Source: Chitinophagales bacterium
Lineage (GTDB): Bacteria > Bacteroidota > Bacteroidia > Chitinophagales > JADIYW01
Length of the DNA stretch: 7,548 nucleotides
Reading direction: 5' to 3'
Assembly (NCBI GenBank): GCA_020848315.1
Contig: JADLAH010000117.1
Location: 1-7,548, forward strand
Part shown: piece by piece, positions 1-6,391 of the stretch
How positions within the stretch are numbered: the first letter of the stretch is position 1
How the letters are laid out: each line of letters starts with the position of its first letter
Program-made: the position numbers and the translations under genes
Notes under the pieces: model-generated
The model's database searches: none
What the model saw: only the letters and a program-made list of their open reading frames with translations
Told to the model about the DNA's origin: nothing

Positions 1-1234
1 CATCCTTATCCAACTCGTGTCCCATGCGGTCGCGTTTGGTTTTCAGGTATTGTTCATTATGGATGTTCGGAATCGTCTGAATTGGTACATTCTCCACAAT
101 TTCGAGACCGTATCCTTTCAGTGCCGCGCGTTTTTTTGGATTATTGGTAATCAACTTCATCTTGGTCACCTTCAGGTCGCGCAGGATTTGCGCACCAATA
201 CCGAAATCGCGCTGATCCGCCTTAAATCCTAAAGCCAGATTGGCATCCACTGTATCCATGCCTTCTTCCTGCAGTTTGTACGCGCGTAGTTTATTCATAA
301 AACCTATGCCGCGGCCTTCCTGCATCATATAAAGTATAACGCCTTTGCCTTCTTTTTCCACCATCTTCATGGCATTGTGCAGCTGATCGCCACAATCACA
401 GCGCATGGACCCCAGAATATCGCCGGTAATGCAAGAGGAATGGACACGCACCAGCACCGGTTCATGTTCGTCCCAGTTGCCTTTCACCAGCGCGAAATGC
501 TCTTCATTGGTGGTGAGTTGTTTGTAGGCTATCAATCGGAAGTCACCGTATTTGGTAGGCATATTCACCTCCACTTCCCGCTTGATGAGTCGGTCGTGCT
601 GCAAACGATATTCCACCAGATCCTTGATGGAAATGATGCGCATATCAAATTTTTTGGCAATAATCAGCAAATCATTGAGGCGGGCGCATTCGCCGTCTTC
701 TTTCAGAATTTCCACCAATACACCGGCCGGCTCAAAACCTGCCAGACGTGCTAAGTCAATCGCGGCTTCAGTATGTCCCGTTCTGCGGAGAACGCCTTCT
801 TTTTTCGCTCTCAGTGGAAAGATATGTCCAGGCTTACCCAGTTCCTCCGGACGTGTATCCTTGTTGACCAGTGCCAGAATCGTTTTGGCACGGTCGGAGG
901 CGGAAATACCCGTTGTGCAGCCATGTCCGATTAAATCCACCGAAATGGTGAAAGGCGTTTCGTAATTAGACGAATTGGAGTTCACCATCAGGTCGAGCTG
1001 CAGTTCATCACAGCGATCCTCCACCAGCGGCGCGCAGATGAGTCCGCGTCCGTGTGTGGCCATGAAATTGATGATTTCCGGTGTGGCATTGCGAGCCGCC
1101 GTGATGAAGTCGCCTTCATTCTCCCGGTCTTCGTCATCCACTACGATGACCATTTGTCCATTGCGGATAGCCTCTATCGCCGATTCAATAGAATCGAGTT
1201 GTATGTTAGATTCGGTGGGTAGGTTGCCAGACAT
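1..1234 (-). CDS. ribBA: RibBA: bifunctional 3,4-dihydroxy-2-butanone-4-phosphate synthase / GTP cyclohydrolase II (3' end off window)
   Basis: Cytoplasmic enzyme for two entry steps of riboflavin synthesis: ribulose 5-phosphate to dihydroxybutanone phosphate, and opening of the GTP imidazole ring. I read 411 codons without a stop, ending MGHELDKD; family members are about 400-410 residues, so only a few codons are missing at the left edge. The RibB half (residues 1 to ~205) has the acidic metal-binding motif [10 protein letters not shown] (33-42), [10 protein letters not shown] (107-116), [14 protein letters not shown] (128-141) and [11 protein letters not shown] (151-161). The RibA half (~225 on) has the zinc cysteines C268, C279 and C281 in [18 protein letters not shown], then QEGRGIG (305-311), DFGIGAQIL (343-351) and [15 protein letters not shown] (363-377). 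Both halves look catalytically intact. The ATG at 1234 has an AAAGGA ten bases upstream, and starting at the next Met (28) would leave only a few residues before the metal motif. The start lies inside the end of the upstream glycosyltransferase gene (29-bp overlap). I see no FMN riboswitch directly upstream, where the sequence is coding. Confidence 0.97.
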   Translation of the reverse strand, partial: MSGNLPTESNIQLDSIESAIEAIRNGQMVIVVDDEDRENEGDFITAARNATPEIINFMATHGRGLICAPLVEDRCDELQLDLMVNSNSSNYETPFTISVDLIGHGCTTGISASDRAKTILALVNKDTRPEELGKPGHIFPLRAKKEGVLRRTGHTEAAIDLARLAGFEPAGVLVEILKEDGECARLNDLLIIAKKFDMRIISIKDLVEYRLQHDRLIKREVEVNMPTKYGDFRLIAYKQLTTNEEHFALVKGNWDEHEPVLVRVHSSCITGDILGSMRCDCGDQLHNAMKMVEKEGKGVILYMMQEGRGIGFMNKLRAYKLQEEGMDTVDANLALGFKADQRDFGIGAQILRDLKVTKMKLITNNPKKRAALKGYGLEIVENVPIQTIPNIHNEQYLKTKRDRMGHELDKD

Positions 1235-2360
1235 TGCTTTTGATTCCTTTACAAAATTTAATAAAACCGGCCAATACGGCGGCATTCATAATTATAAAAT
1301 AGTGAAACCGGCGTAAAGGTTTAAACGGCACACCAAAAGTAAATAAAAAGACATCAACTATCGGTAAAATGAACGTTACGATTAGAATAAACAATGTGAA
1401 TTTCAGCAAGAGCAGATAGTAGAGTATCAGCAGAAAAAAGGGCGTTTTCCAGCGCAGCACTTTATGGGAAAAGAAAACAAATCCGGACGCTGAACTTAAC
1501 CGCCATGCCTGTTTTTTGAAATACCACAGATTCTGGAAATTGCCGGCCGCAATCCTGGATTTACGTGTAAATTCCTGGCGCCAGTCCGTCATCCAGTCTT
1601 CGGTACACACCGCCTTTTCATTCAGCAGCGTGTGATAGCCCGCAGCAGCAATGCTGAAACCGATGAAGAAATCATCCACCAGAAAATTATCCGGCACGGG
1701 CTTATACAGTTTTGCGCGGATGGCATAGCACGCCCCAGAAGGACCGGGAATAGTGGCATAGGCTTTGCTTTCTGCCAGCTTCAAACGGGATTCAAACTGC
1801 CAGTAATCTTTCTCCATTTCATTATCCGCCTGTCGCGGCAGCACCACCGCATCCACCAGTCCGACGCGCTCATCCGCAAAGTAACGCACCAGTTCCGGTA
1901 TCGTATCGCGGCGGAAGAAAACATTCGCGTCTGTGAAAATCACAATCGCGTTATTGTCCGGCAGGTGCGACTGCATCAGGCTGTTCAACATAGCAGGCTT
2001 TCCTTTTCTTACTGCAAATGCCACACGCTGTACGGCGGGATGCGCGGGAAAAGCCTGTGCTATTACGCTTCCGGAATCGTCCGTGCAGGCATCCAGTCCG
2101 ATGAGAATATGCAATTTCTGCAAAGGATAATCTGTGTCGAGCACGCTGCGCAGTTTGTCCGCGATAACGGCACTTTCATTATGCACCGGAATTACCACAC
2201 ATACTTTCGGCAACTTATCACCTGCCCCATAAGATGCCCTCTCAGTGGGCTTTTCTTCTGCCTTTTTATTCACCCAATACGGATACCAGAGATAAGTATA
2301 TCCCAATATCAGCAGTATCAATATCAGCAGCAGATTAACCAACAGCGCGTTTTTTTGCAA
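1206..2360 (-). CDS. Membrane-anchored family 2 glycosyltransferase (cellulose-synthase-like GT-A fold)
   Basis: A 384-residue inner-membrane glycosyltransferase with the catalytic domain in the cytoplasm. Seen: an N-terminal membrane segment (about 6-29, very Leu/Ile rich); a GT-A domain from VIPVHNE (56-62) through RKGKPAMLN (118-126), a DxD-like FTDAN (142-146), [10 protein letters not shown] (206-215) and the acidic VDDF (228-231); then RKSRIAAGN (266-274) where processive synthases carry QxxRW; the HKVLRW stretch (299-304); and membrane segments at about 307-342 and 354-368. The pattern resembles CESA-like family 2 enzymes. The sugar donor and acceptor cannot be told from sequence. Start: the frame is closed by TGA at 2379-2381 and has no ATG before residue 124, so TTG at 2360 is the best start; TTG at 2342 (residue 7) is an alternative. 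It overlaps the permease gene by 26 bp and ribBA by 29 bp. An envelope glycan or lipid role is inferred from the permease neighbour. Confidence 0.9.
   Translation of the reverse strand: MQKNALLVNLLLILILLILGYTYLWYPYWVNKKAEEKPTERASYGAGDKLPKVCVVIPVHNESAVIADKLRSVLDTDYPLQKLHILIGLDACTDDSGSVIAQAFPAHPAVQRVAFAVRKGKPAMLNSLMQSHLPDNNAIVIFTDANVFFRRDTIPELVRYFADERVGLVDAVVLPRQADNEMEKDYWQFESRLKLAESKAYATIPGPSGACYAIRAKLYKPVPDNFLVDDFFIGFSIAAAGYHTLLNEKAVCTEDWMTDWRQEFTRKSRIAAGNFQNLWYFKKQAWRLSSASGFVFFSHKVLRWKTPFFLLILYYLLLLKFTLFILIVTFILPIVDVFLFTFGVPFKPLRRFHYFIIMNAAVLAGFIKFCKGIKSNVWQPTHRI
1245..1250 (-). promoter_or_regulatory. Shine-Dalgarno-like site of ribBA
   Basis: AAAGGA read on the minus strand, with 10 bases between it and the ribBA ATG at 1234. 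It lies within the last codons of the glycosyltransferase gene. It is the only clear purine-rich ribosome site I find in front of a gene in this window, and it supports the chosen start despite the overlap. Confidence 0.5.
2304..2330 (-). repeat. Two direct copies of a 12-bp unit with 15-bp period inside the glycosyltransferase signal anchor
   Basis: CAATATCAGCAG occurs at 2304-2315 and again at 2319-2330 on the plus strand. On the coding strand this reads CTG CTG ATA TTG twice, separated by one ATA codon, and gives the Leu/Ile-rich core of the N-terminal membrane helix. The 15-bp period is five codons, so gain or loss of a unit would keep the reading frame and change helix length. Confidence 0.6.
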
Positions 2361-3795
2361 ATATTTTCTGAAGCAGCTTCATCAGTCGGTCCCAATTAGC
2401 ACTGTACCATTCGCTGCGGAATACCACGGAATCATTATTGGCTTTATAAGTCAGGAAGAGCGCCAGCGGCATCAAAACCAGCGAAGACAGCCACATGCCT
2501 ACTGCCGGCGGAATCACTAATCCTTTGGCGAGTTTTTCACCGGTAACATTCAATACATGGAATAACACAAAATACAATACCGCAATCAGAATCGGCGTAC
2601 CAAAGCCGCCTTTGCGCACGATGGCGCCCATGGCGCCGCCGACAAACAGCAAGACGAGACAGGCAAACGACAAGCTGAATTTGCGATACCATTCGCAGTA
2701 ATAATTCACATAACTTTCCTCTTTGTAGCCCAGTTCTGTAGCCGTCGACTGCATATAAGAGCTCACGGACTGCTGCGCACTGATGGCATTGGAAAGGCAT
2801 TGCTGAGTGATATGCCGTTTGAAAATATCATCCGGTCTGATGACAGGCGGCAACGCGGCCATTTGTATCGGTGCGGTATCCAGCTGCGGCTTGAGCACAC
2901 TGAAATAATTGCTGTTATTAACAGACACTTCCGCGAGTCGTTTTTCCATTTCCTTGCGCACGGAATCCGCTTCCTGCATCAGCTGCCGCGTATTGTACAT
3001 GATGAAGTGCGTCTTGAACAGCGACTGGTCCGTACGGGTCATCTTGAATTCCGATAAGTCGAAAATCTTGCGCCAGCGCTTGAATTCCATCACCGTCTGC
3101 TCCTGTTTTGCTTCCGCCAGATAGGCATTTCTTTTCTGCACATCCTGGTATTGCTTGCCATTGTAGAGCGTCAGAATCAGGTGGCTACCCGCATTGCTGA
3201 GTGCGATTTCGCCTTTTTCTGCCAGCACCACGTTGTCGTTGCCGCGGCCCGGTGAATGGTCATACACGATGATACCGTACAGCGTGCGGTTGTCCGGATC
3301 CTTTTTCTGTATTTTCAGTGCGAAACCGGAAATACCGCGATAAAAAACACCTTCCTTAATGTCCAATGCCGGCTTCTGCCGCCGGATATCATAGAGCAAG
3401 GAATAAAATTTGAGATGTACTTTCGGCAGCACCGTATTGGAAAAGTAAAATGCCAATCCCGCCAGGAAAATCGTGAATACAATCAGACTGCCCATAATGC
3501 GGATGAGGGAAAGTCCGCCGGTTTTGTAAGCCGTGAGCTCATTATTCTCACCGAGTGTGCCAATTACCATGGTGGCGGCCAGCAAAATAGCCAGCGGCAA
3601 TGCCATCGGAACGATAGTTAAAGTAAACAATCCGACCAACTTCAGTAAAAGACTTGTTTCCAGCCCCTTACCCACAAAATCATCGATGTATTTCCAAAGG
3701 AATTGCATCATGAAAATAAACGAAGTAAGACCAAAAGTGATGATCAGCGGCACAATGAAACTGCCCAATACAACCCTATCTACCCGTTTTATCAT
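2335..3795 (-). CDS. LptF/LptG family permease (YjgP/YjgQ), lipopolysaccharide export
   Basis: Inner-membrane permease subunit of the Lpt ABC exporter, which extracts lipopolysaccharide from the inner membrane using the LptB ATPase. At 486 residues it is longer than the usual proteobacterial ~360. Seen: membrane segments at about 12-33, 52-79 and 101-121; a periplasmic beta-rich domain (~145-262); a largely hydrophilic, partly helical insertion (~265-365); then segments at ~373-393, 399-416 and 430-451. Family motifs are GENNELTAYKTGG (82-94), the coupling region facing the ATPase, and GAMGAIVRKGGFGTP (387-401). I start at the ATG at 3795 (MIKRVDR, like the family's usual beginning). The frame stays open to an ATG at 3876, but those 27 extra residues are not family-like. 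It is the first gene of the minus-strand operon. LptF and LptG cannot be separated by eye, so no symbol is given. Confidence 0.92.
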   Translation of the reverse strand: MIKRVDRVVLGSFIVPLIITFGLTSFIFMMQFLWKYIDDFVGKGLETSLLLKLVGLFTLTIVPMALPLAILLAATMVIGTLGENNELTAYKTGGLSLIRIMGSLIVFTIFLAGLAFYFSNTVLPKVHLKFYSLLYDIRRQKPALDIKEGVFYRGISGFALKIQKKDPDNRTLYGIIVYDHSPGRGNDNVVLAEKGEIALSNAGSHLILTLYNGKQYQDVQKRNAYLAEAKQEQTVMEFKRWRKIFDLSEFKMTRTDQSLFKTHFIMYNTRQLMQEADSVRKEMEKRLAEVSVNNSNYFSVLKPQLDTAPIQMAALPPVIRPDDIFKRHITQQCLSNAISAQQSVSSYMQSTATELGYKEESYVNYYCEWYRKFSLSFACLVLLFVGGAMGAIVRKGGFGTPILIAVLYFVLFHVLNVTGEKLAKGLVIPPAVGMWLSSLVLMPLALFLTYKANNDSVVFRSEWYSANWDRLMKLLQKIFAKKRAVG

Positions 3796-3809
3796 AAAAA
3801 AGATGCATA

Positions 3810-3838
3810 CGAAAATAGGAAAATTTCGGCGAACCAAA
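3810..3838 (-). promoter_or_regulatory. Candidate promoter of the permease-glycosyltransferase-ribBA operon
   Basis: On the minus strand, TTTG at 3838-3835 is followed after 17 bases by TATTTTCG at 3817-3810. This fits the Bacteroidota pattern (TTTG, about 19-21 bases, TAnnTTTG) with one mismatch and a slightly short spacer. The transcript would start near 3803, leaving a very short leader before the ATG at 3795 and excluding the upstream ATG at 3876. It is weaker than the rpoD promoter. Confidence 0.3.
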
Positions 3839-3924
3839 GGAAAAGAATACGAGCGCCCGTCAGATACTATTTTCACCGGGATGTGCGTTAACTTTCAGAG
3901 CGGCTTTAATATCTGTTATTTTAG

Positions 3925-3955
3925 TTGACTTTCAGGGAAATAATGCTTATTTTTG
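3925..3955 (+). promoter_or_regulatory. Bacteroidota-type promoter of rpoD
   Basis: TTG at 3925-3927 (-33 element) is separated by 20 bases from TATTTTTG at 3948-3955, a full match to the -7 consensus TAnnTTTG. The expected start of transcription is near 3962, about 23 bases before the rpoD ATG at 3985. This rules against the in-frame TTG at 3925 and ATG at 3943 as starts, since they would lie in or upstream of the promoter. The pattern is known from the phylum; its use here is inferred. Confidence 0.65.
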
Positions 3956-3984
3956 CCCACTTTTTAAAATTATCCTACCAAAGT

Positions 3985-4854
3985 ATGCGACAACTTAAGA
4001 TTACCAAATCCATTACCAACCGGGAAAGCCAGTCCTTAGAGAAATATTTACAAGAAATCGGCAAAGTAGATTTATTGACGCCGGAAGAAGAAGTAGATCT
4101 TGCGCAGCGCATCAAGGCCGGCGATCAGGTGGCACTGGAAAGACTGACCAAAGCCAATTTGCGTTTCGTGGTGTCTGTAGCCAAGCAATACCAGAATCAG
4201 GGTTTGACGCTGAGTGACTTAATCAACGAAGGCAACCTGGGTTTGATAAAAGCAGCCCAGCGTTTCGATGAAACCCGTGGTTTCAAATTCATCTCCTACG
4301 CCGTATGGTGGATTCGTCAGTCTATTCTGCAGGCACTGGCCGAACAATCCCGTATTGTGCGTCTGCCATTGAACAAAGTAGGCTCTTTAAACAAAATCAA
4401 CAAAGCATTCTCCAACCTTGAGCAGGAGTTCGAACGCGAACCATCCGCGGATGAACTGGCGGAAATACTCGAAATTACCCGCGAGGAAGTGGAAACCACT
4501 TTGGGCGTTGCAGCTCGCCACGTATCGGTAGATGCGCCCTTCCAGGAAGGAGAAGAAAACTCCCTGCTGGACGTACTCGAAAATACCAGTGCGCCGCGCA
4601 CCGACCTGCAGCTCGAATACCTGGAATCACTCCGCAAGGAAATCGAACGCTCTTTGTCTACACTGACTGACCGCCAAAAAGATGTCATCATCTACTACTT
4701 CGGTATCGGCGTAGAGCATCCGATGTCGCTCGAAGATATCGGCGAGAAATTCGGTCTCACCCGCGAGCGCGTGCGTCAGATCAAAGACAAAGCTATCAAC
4801 AAGCTGCGTGCGACTTCCAGAAGCAAATTGCTGAAAAACTACCTCGGCAATTAA
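3985..4854 (+). CDS. rpoD: Primary (housekeeping) RNA polymerase sigma factor, sigma-70 family
   Basis: Directs RNA polymerase to housekeeping promoters. The 289-residue protein starts [10 protein letters not shown], as primary sigma factors of Bacteroidota do. Region 1.2 is at about 14-45 ([10 protein letters not shown]). Region 2 is at about 57-127, with core binding in [26 protein letters not shown] (78-90) and the promoter-melting and -10 reading helix [11 protein letters not shown] (103-113). Region 3 covers about 130-205. Region 4 covers about 218-283, with the -35-reading helix-turn-helix [20 protein letters not shown] (248-267). Region 1.1 and the long non-conserved segment of proteobacterial RpoD are absent, as is normal in this phylum. 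The ATG at 3985 is chosen over TTG at 3925 because the family N terminus begins here and a promoter lies just upstream. No Shine-Dalgarno is seen; the leader is A/T-rich. The permease operon diverges from it; gap follows after 68 bp. Confidence 0.98.
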   Translation: MRQLKITKSITNRESQSLEKYLQEIGKVDLLTPEEEVDLAQRIKAGDQVALERLTKANLRFVVSVAKQYQNQGLTLSDLINEGNLGLIKAAQRFDETRGFKFISYAVWWIRQSILQALAEQSRIVRLPLNKVGSLNKINKAFSNLEQEFEREPSADELAEILEITREEVETTLGVAARHVSVDAPFQEGEENSLLDVLENTSAPRTDLQLEYLESLRKEIERSLSTLTDRQKDVIIYYFGIGVEHPMSLEDIGEKFGLTRERVRQIKDKAINKLRATSRSKLLKNYLGN

Positions 4855-4922
4855 TCCATTTCCGACTTTTGTTATCATTCATCATAAACCAAACCTATTT
4901 CTTACCCCTTAACTAGCACATC

Positions 4923-6347
4923 ATGAGCAATTGGATTGAAAAAGAGAAAAAAGCCCTTGAACTGATTAATCTGGCCGGTTCACTGTGGCTGGACAAAAAC
5001 GTGGAATTAGTCATCTTCCGCAGAAACATTGCAGACGCACGCTACACGGAAGTACTGAACAATCACGAATATGCCCGCAATTACATTAATCAACCTATTA
5101 CCGTAGAGATCTCTACCAATCTGGCTCATGCTATCTCCAGACTCGACCTCGCTCCTACCCGTATCGACCTCGGCACACTCGGCAAAGAGTGGTTCCAGGA
5201 AGGACAACCGGACTTCGACGCGTTTGTAGCGGAGAAACTGAAAAACTATATCGGTCAGGACAAGCGTGTGATTGAACCGGTAGATGTGGTATTGTTTGGT
5301 TTTGGCCGTATCGGCCGTCTGGCTGCCCGCGAACTCATCCAACAGCACGGAAAGGGTCAGCAGTTGCGCCTGCGCGCCATCGTTACCCGTGGCAAAAATA
5401 CCGACGAGGAAATCAAGAAACGCTCCAGCCTGCTGCGCAAAGATTCCGTACACGGCAAATTCAGAGGCGTTATCACCGAAGACCTCGAAAACAAAGCATT
5501 AATCGCCAACGGCAATACCGTTCACATGATTGTGGCCGATAATCCTGCCGAAATCGACTATACACAATACGGCATCAACAACGCCTTATTGATTGACAAC
5601 TCCGGTATCTTCCGCGACGCGGAGAAACTGAGCATTCACCTGCAAGCCAAAGGCATCGCGAAAGTGTTACTGACCGCACCAGGAAAGGGCAGTCTGCCAA
5701 ATATCGTGTACGGTGTCAACCACCTCGACTACAACCCGGACAGCACCAATATTTTCACGGCAGCTTCCTGCACCACCAATGCCATCTCTCCTATTATCAA
5801 AGTAATTCAGGATGCACTCGGCATTGAAAGCGGACACGTGGAAACAGTTCACTCTTACACCAACGACCAAAACCTGCTGGACAACTACCACAAAAGTTAC
5901 CGTCGTGGTCGTTCCGCTCCAATGAATATGGTCATCACGGAAACAGGTGCGGCCAGCGCGATCACGAAGGTAATGCCACAAATGGCGGGCAAATTTACCG
6001 GCAACGCGGTGCGCGTACCAACACCGGACGTATCACTGGCTATCCTGAACCTCAACCTCTCTACGGAAGTAGAATCCATTGAGCAGGTAAACGCCATTAT
6101 CAAGAAAGCAGCTGTAGAAGGAAATCTGGTGGAGCAAATCGACTTCTCTACTTCTACGGAACTCGTGTCTTCCGACTGTATCGGCAACTCACACGCTTCT
6201 ATCGTAGATTCCAACGCTACGCTGATTTCTCCGAACAAAAAATCCATCGTACTCTATGTATGGTATGACAATGAGTATGGCTACACCCGTCAGGTAATCC
6301 GCCTGGCTAAATATTTAGGTAAAGTACAAAGATTGACTTATTATTAA
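4923..6347 (+). CDS. gap: Glyceraldehyde-3-phosphate dehydrogenase, long form with N-terminal extension
   Basis: Cytoplasmic dehydrogenase interconverting glyceraldehyde 3-phosphate and 1,3-bisphosphoglycerate in glycolysis or gluconeogenesis. The protein has 474 residues against about 335 for the classical enzyme; the extra part is an N-terminal region of about 120 residues. The Rossmann motif GFGRIGR is at 126-132. The catalytic Cys283 lies in ASCTTN (281-286) and His310 in HSYTNDQN (310-317). The phosphate-site stretch ETGAASAITKV is at 340-350, and WYDNEYGY (447-454) matches the family's C-terminal signature. Where classical NAD-dependent enzymes have Asp after the second Rossmann strand, this protein has T155-R156 (AIVTRGKN), so NADP use is possible; this is inference. 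Similar long GAPDHs are known in several Gram-negative groups. No Shine-Dalgarno is visible before the ATG. It sits 68 bp after rpoD and 44 bp before ffh in the same direction, with no clear terminator in between. Confidence 0.95.
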   Translation: MSNWIEKEKKALELINLAGSLWLDKNVELVIFRRNIADARYTEVLNNHEYARNYINQPITVEISTNLAHAISRLDLAPTRIDLGTLGKEWFQEGQPDFDAFVAEKLKNYIGQDKRVIEPVDVVLFGFGRIGRLAARELIQQHGKGQQLRLRAIVTRGKNTDEEIKKRSSLLRKDSVHGKFRGVITEDLENKALIANGNTVHMIVADNPAEIDYTQYGINNALLIDNSGIFRDAEKLSIHLQAKGIAKVLLTAPGKGSLPNIVYGVNHLDYNPDSTNIFTAASCTTNAISPIIKVIQDALGIESGHVETVHSYTNDQNLLDNYHKSYRRGRSAPMNMVITETGAASAITKVMPQMAGKFTGNAVRVPTPDVSLAILNLNLSTEVESIEQVNAIIKKAAVEGNLVEQIDFSTSTELVSSDCIGNSHASIVDSNATLISPNKKSIVLYVWYDNEYGYTRQVIRLAKYLGKVQRLTYY

Positions 6348-6391
6348 TCATTAGCGCTCGCTGATTCAATTAATAATTAAACTGACATTTT

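Noticed and set aside
377..965. Plus-strand open frames opposite ribBA
   Set aside because: They are antisense to an intact, motif-complete RibBA frame and look like its shadows.
2369..2381. Palindrome TGAAGCAGCTTCA just upstream of the glycosyltransferase TTG
   Set aside because: It is explained by permease codons (Met-Lys-Leu-Leu-Gln region), and a one-base centre cannot form an RNA loop.
1632..2399. Long plus-strand open frame antisense to the glycosyltransferase
   Set aside because: No family resemblance, His/Arg/Gln-rich composition typical of an antisense shadow, and it lies fully over a well-supported gene.
2621..2637. Repeated ATGGCGCC
   Set aside because: It encodes the conserved Gly-Ala-Met-Gly-Ala motif of the permease, so protein constraint explains it.
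3796..3876. Upstream ATG at 3876 as the permease start
   Set aside because: The 27 added residues are not family-like, and the candidate promoter lies downstream of that ATG; MIKRVDR at 3795 matches the usual beginning.
3925..3984. In-frame N-terminal extension of rpoD from TTG 3925 or ATG 3943
   Set aside because: The stretch contains the promoter boxes, and the known family N terminus begins at ATG 3985.
4864..4871. GACTTTTG as a -7 box for gap
   Set aside because: One mismatch in the key TA pair and no TTG at 19-21 bases upstream.
6343..6365. Inverted repeat around the gap stop codon as a terminator
   Set aside because: Short A/T-rich arms around an imperfect GC centre and no T-run after it.
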